From NCBI GenBank assembly GCA_025267735.1, contig CM046304.1, positions 8,494,001 through 8,558,000 on the forward strand: a stretch of 64,000 bases of DNA, read 5' to 3'. The notes under the pieces are model-generated. The model was not told the DNA's origin and ran no database searches. It saw only the letters and a program-made list of their open reading frames with translations. Positions 60,493 through 64,000 of this stretch are shown piece after piece (the stretch's first letter is position 1; the number at the start of each line of letters is the position of its first letter). Made by a program: the position numbers and the translations under genes. The stretch is from Mactra quadrangularis (lineage: Eukaryota; Mollusca; Bivalvia; Venerida; Mactridae).

Positions 60493-63461
60493 CTGTAAAC
60501 AAATATATAAGTAAACATAAATAAATTCCACGTAAACAGATATCCTATAGAACGCTGTTGTATTGGATCTCACAGAGTCGCTCTGAGGGTCACGTCAAGA
60601 TGACCTTAGTGTCGACCAATCAATGTATAGCTTTCATCAACACTATTAATAGCATTTTGATTTCATAATTTCTATTTTTAGACCAAGGTTTGCAAGCTAA
60701 TTTGAGAGTGGTGTTATTCACAGGCTGTGATTGGACACACTCCCTCCTACCACTGGTTCTAAACCATGTTTGGCAGTTGTCAGTCACCAATAGAAGTATT
60801 TGCCTATTAACTAGTTTACAGCTAAATCCAGAAAATTTAGCTTTTCTTGAGATGTTGAGACTAACTGTTGTGATATGACATATACAATGTGTTGCTATGG
60901 CATAACCCATTCCAAAACATCACCTATTCAACACTTGATTCATGTGAAGAATTTATGATCAAAATTGGCAGGATCAATTGGATTTTTTTTAGGAAATGAT
61001 GGTAGTAAACTGATTCACAATTACCCATGAAAGAAAGAAATGTTTAAAGAGTCATTTATGAAATTTCCAAAAATCAGCATTAATTAGTTAATCAATATAT
61101 AATTCAAACAAAGTTACAAGAATAAGCTTTCAGAACAACAGTTAAATTTCTAAATTCACAGACTGAGCACAATGTGTTAATAAATTTAAAGTAAAAAACA
61201 AACCTTTTCTACAACAAATCTTGCTCTCTCAGCTTCTTGTTGGGCAACTTGTTTTTGTTCTACAGCAGCTGTGAATTCAGCACCAAATGTTAGATGTGTC
61301 TGAAAACAGTAACATAACAATCTATATACTTGTATCACAGTAAATTTACATAAATAATAATAGTCACTCATCAGTTAGCTCAGTTTGAGGTGAACCTGAC
61401 ACAGAAATCTAAGGATGTTAAGGTTTGATTCCACAGTGGGACTCACGTTATACATACTATCTTAAAGTTAGCAGTGTAATATATACTGGTGCCACAGGTG
61501 CCAGACCCAAATTTTCTGCCTACCTCTGTCTTCAAGGTTCATACTGATTTTGAATATCAGAATTCCATGATTTTTTCATGATTCCTCTCAATTCTTCCTT
61601 GATACAAAAGAAACATACAGAACCAAACTGCAGCTGATGATTACTGTTTGTAAAATTCTCATTTTTGTATTTAAGTAAGATTTCGTACCAAGGCGCAAAA
61701 TCATACCCAACATTTTAAGTTGTGATTGATTTTTGAATTTATTTTTAAGTATTTTTGTGGGGTGAAATCAAAATAGACAAATTGGTTTGTTCCATGACAC
61801 ATTCAACTTTTTGCATGATGTTTTCTTATTTTTCATGACTTTTCCATGATTTTTTCCCTATAATAACAATAGCTCCGTTGGGCGGGGCATTATATGCCCG
61901 AGTGCAGTCCATGCTATGCTGTCACATATTAAGTCCGGTGACCTTGACCTATGACCCTGGGACCTCACATTGAATAGGTCACATCCTTGACAAAAGATTT
62001 CGTGAACCTAGGTACAGCCTTTGTCGAGTTATCACCAGCACAAAATTTTCCCATAAGAACTCAGTACCATTGAACTTTGACCCTGAGGCCTAAGAAGCAA
62101 TAGGGCACACCTTTGATCCATGGTGTATCCACACATAAAATTTGGTGAACCTAGGTAAAGTGATTTTTGAGTTATTGTTCGGACAAAGTTTTTCCATATG
62201 ATGTCCTTATGACCCTGACCTTTGACCCTGGTGCCACAAAACATATAGGGCACATCCTTGACAAAAGGGCTACCCTTACGTAATATATAGTGAACCTAGG
62301 TACAGTCATTGTTGAGTTATTGTCCAGACAAAGTTTTCATATAAATTTAGTCACAGTGACAATGACCTTTGGGTCTCAAAATCTATAGGGCACATCCTCT
62401 AACCAAGGGCTGTCCACACATAAAATTTGGTGAACCTAGGTAAAGTGGTTGTTGAGTTTTTGTCCGGACAAGCAATTGTCCATGGACAGATGGATAACAT
62501 ATCAAGTCCTGTTCTACAAACGGGCGTATAAAAATTCCAAGATTTTTCCAGAAAAATCTCATGTTCAATGATTTTCCAGTTTGTGCAAACCCTTTACAGT
62601 CTTGCATATGGTAGTTGTAAGCCACTGACAAGCGTGTGTTAAGGACAGCATGTGAAAATAGACCCAAGACATAAAATAGACTCCAATATTATTTCCAGGC
62701 ATTAATTAATATACAAGTAGTAAACTGGCTCCGGTCATTTTGCACAACCTACACTAGATAAAAGGCTTTAGAACAATTTATTTTCGCTTAATTATGAAAC
62801 TCCTAGACAAGTGGTCATCAAATACTTAAGCAAATAAGATAAATTCCTTCTCCAAGAAAATAATGATGGGTAGTTTAGAATTGGACAAACATATGGTCAA
62901 GTGGTGGAGAGGCTAGATGGGTAAATCCCTGAACAGTTACATTACAAGTTCATTATCTTTAATTTCTTGTGCACTAGTCTGATTTATTATGATATAGCAA
63001 GAGGCAAAGTTATCAAATATCCCAAGAATGTAAAATAAGCAATTCCCACAAGTCTGAATCAATTTTCATTAGTCTAGGTTGCGAGGTATAGGGTAAAGGC
63101 CATGACCATACGATGTTAACCCTTTCAATGCTGAATTTCCACAATGGGCTAGTCTGTCTTAAATTTTTAGACCTATCCATTGTCATTTAAGGGATTTCAG
63201 GATAAAAATTGGACAATGAGCAGACAAGAGCCGGGTCAACTGGCACATGTTGTGTCCACTTAAATGGCTCCCTGCTGGTGGCGTACATGTATTTGGCTCC
63301 AATATTGAAAAGGCTAACAATATAAAGTTAAACTAATAACCCACCAGGGAAATATCATCAAGTAAAAGACTAAATGATGCAGCACGTTTGGTTAATTCTT
63401 CTCGTACTTTAGCTGATACTATTTCTCTCTGTGTAATCATTTCTGATGCATCAAACTGAGC
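60280..63461 (-). CDS. Prohibitin 1, 3' part of the gene (continues past the right edge)
   Basis: Three minus-strand exons (63345-63461, 61204-61299, 60280-60492) join in phase 0 to give the C-terminal 141 residues, ending '...QQTLLALPQ'. They match prohibitin 1, not prohibitin 2: the long coiled-coil segment with '[16 protein letters not shown]', the AEGES motif and the 'NVNYLPQGQ' end are diagnostic. Prohibitin 1 of animals is about 272 residues, so the N-terminal half (membrane-anchoring helix and most of the SPFH domain) must lie beyond 64000. Prohibitins 1 and 2 form ring complexes in the mitochondrial inner membrane that support protease control and cristae. The exons are intact, with no stops or frameshifts. 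The gene converges on the CAP gene. Confidence 0.95.
60705..60912 (+). mobile_element. SINE body, copy 3 (head lost), in a prohibitin intron
   Basis: 'ctggttctaaaccatgtttg', 'acagctaaatccagaaaatt' and 'tgtgatatgacatatacaat' match the bodies at 34391 and 54296. The tRNA head is absent. Both ORFs here are by-products. Confidence 0.7.
61204..61299 (-). CDS. Prohibitin 1 internal exon
   Basis: Acceptor 'gttttcag', donor 'gtttgt'. 32 codons '[16 protein letters not shown]' to 'RARFVVEK', phase 0 at both ends. Coiled-coil region that pairs with prohibitin 2. Confidence 0.96.
61366..61445 (+). pseudogene. Weak tRNA-like sequence
   Basis: 'cagttagctcagtttgaggt' resembles an A box and 'ggtttgattccacagtggg' a decayed B box. 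Arms do not pair well. Probably a SINE head relic. Confidence 0.3.
61870..62510 (+). repeat. ~143-bp tandem repeat, four units, in a prohibitin intron
   Basis: 'gtgaacctaggta(c/a)ag' recurs at 62002, 62145, 62290 and 62430. Each unit also has 'gaccttgacctatgaccctg'-type wording and 'agggcacatcct'. It begins near 'agctccgttgggcggggcat'. I recognise this as a widespread molluscan interspersed repeat. The minus ORFs here are not genes. Confidence 0.8.
63345..63461 (-). CDS. Prohibitin 1 internal exon (SPFH/coiled-coil)
   Basis: Acceptor 'gtttgtttcag', donor 'gtgggt'. 39 codons '[18 protein letters not shown]' to 'SLLLDDISL', phase 0 at both ends. Corresponds to the end of the SPFH domain. Confidence 0.95.
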
Positions 63462-64000
63462 CTGAAACAAACAAAAACAAAATGAAGATCAGATTCAAGG
63501 CTAAATTTTCATTTTCAAGACCAAAGTATCCTCCTAGACCAGATAACGTGTTAGCAAATGTGAGGTAAACCATTCTGAACAAGATTATTTACTCATGGGT
63601 GGAAGTTGAAATATTCAACAATACTGAAAACCTACTTTCAAGATACTGAACTAGACATATTTCAAATAGATTACACAGAGTAATTCATCCTCAAAATACT
63701 GAAATCAGTATAATTACTGAAACTGTTTTTAGCTGTCTCTATACAATATTGCTCAATTAAACAAGGATAATCAAGGAAATGCCTGATTCCATTCAAATGA
63801 CAGCTCATTTGTGTCCCTATCTGGACATATCTGTGTAACAGTTCAGACACCATTAGTAGGAAGATGTTAACTATCTTTTGCAAACTTGTAATTCAAGAGC
63901 TTTTTGTCAAATTCATGTACAGTTTAAGCTGTTTTTCAAGACTCCACCTAATTAAAGTACAAGGCCTGGCCTTTCAGTCACTGCAAAACTCAACTCTTGA
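63462..64000 (-). other. Prohibitin intron, reaching the window edge
   Basis: No upstream prohibitin exon is recognisable. The 70-residue minus frame at 63671-63883 shows no prohibitin similarity. Confidence 0.6.

Noticed and set aside
62032..62667. Minus-strand ORFs within a prohibitin intron
   Set aside because: They translate the ~143-bp interspersed repeat.

Overview
The window is eukaryotic nuclear DNA. It is AT-rich, its genes have introns, and it is crowded with degenerate mobile elements. A spliced CAP-domain gene with an ShK domain, a spliced mitochondrial prohibitin gene, and several repeat types I associate with molluscan genomes make a bivalve or close relative the best guess. 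The sequence alone does not fix a species. No ORF here resembles an intact transposase or reverse transcriptase, and most long ORFs lie over simple or tandem repeats.

Layout: 1-3200 is a ~67-bp tandem repeat array that runs off the left edge. 3300-9800 is gene-poor, with foldback and MITE-like insertions. 9800-12550 holds pieces of a minus-strand gene I cannot name (start-codon exon 11652-11755, upstream UTR exon ending at 12434, possible cysteine-rich last exon 10436-10521). A second possible first exon (12500-12543, plus strand) lies close by, so 12435-12499 may be a two-way promoter. 12700-16500 holds a BED-type zinc-finger relic and a CpG-rich foldback element.

16617-56032 is one plus-strand gene for a secreted CAP (SCP/TAPS, CRISP-like) protein: signal peptide, CAP domain, cysteine-rich hinge, a six-Cys EGF-like segment, an ShKT domain and a hydrophobic tail suggesting GPI anchoring. 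Nine exons splice in frame to 297 residues. A further exon (39368-39414) looks real but breaks the frame as it stands. The first intron is 22.7 or 31.7 kb, depending on that exon, and acts as a reservoir of transposons: two 99%-identical hAT MITEs, a Helitron, several foldbacks, SINEs and a nested MITE-in-SINE.

56033-60279 is intergenic. From 60280 to the right edge lies the 3' half of prohibitin 1 on the minus strand (last three coding exons, 141 residues), convergent with the CAP gene. The two genes show no evident functional link. I found no CRISPR, operon or intact viral gene. The best leads are the frame conflict in the CAP gene, the unidentified minus-strand exons, the tandem array with repeated splice-site-like motifs, and the well-bounded young MITEs and Helitron.
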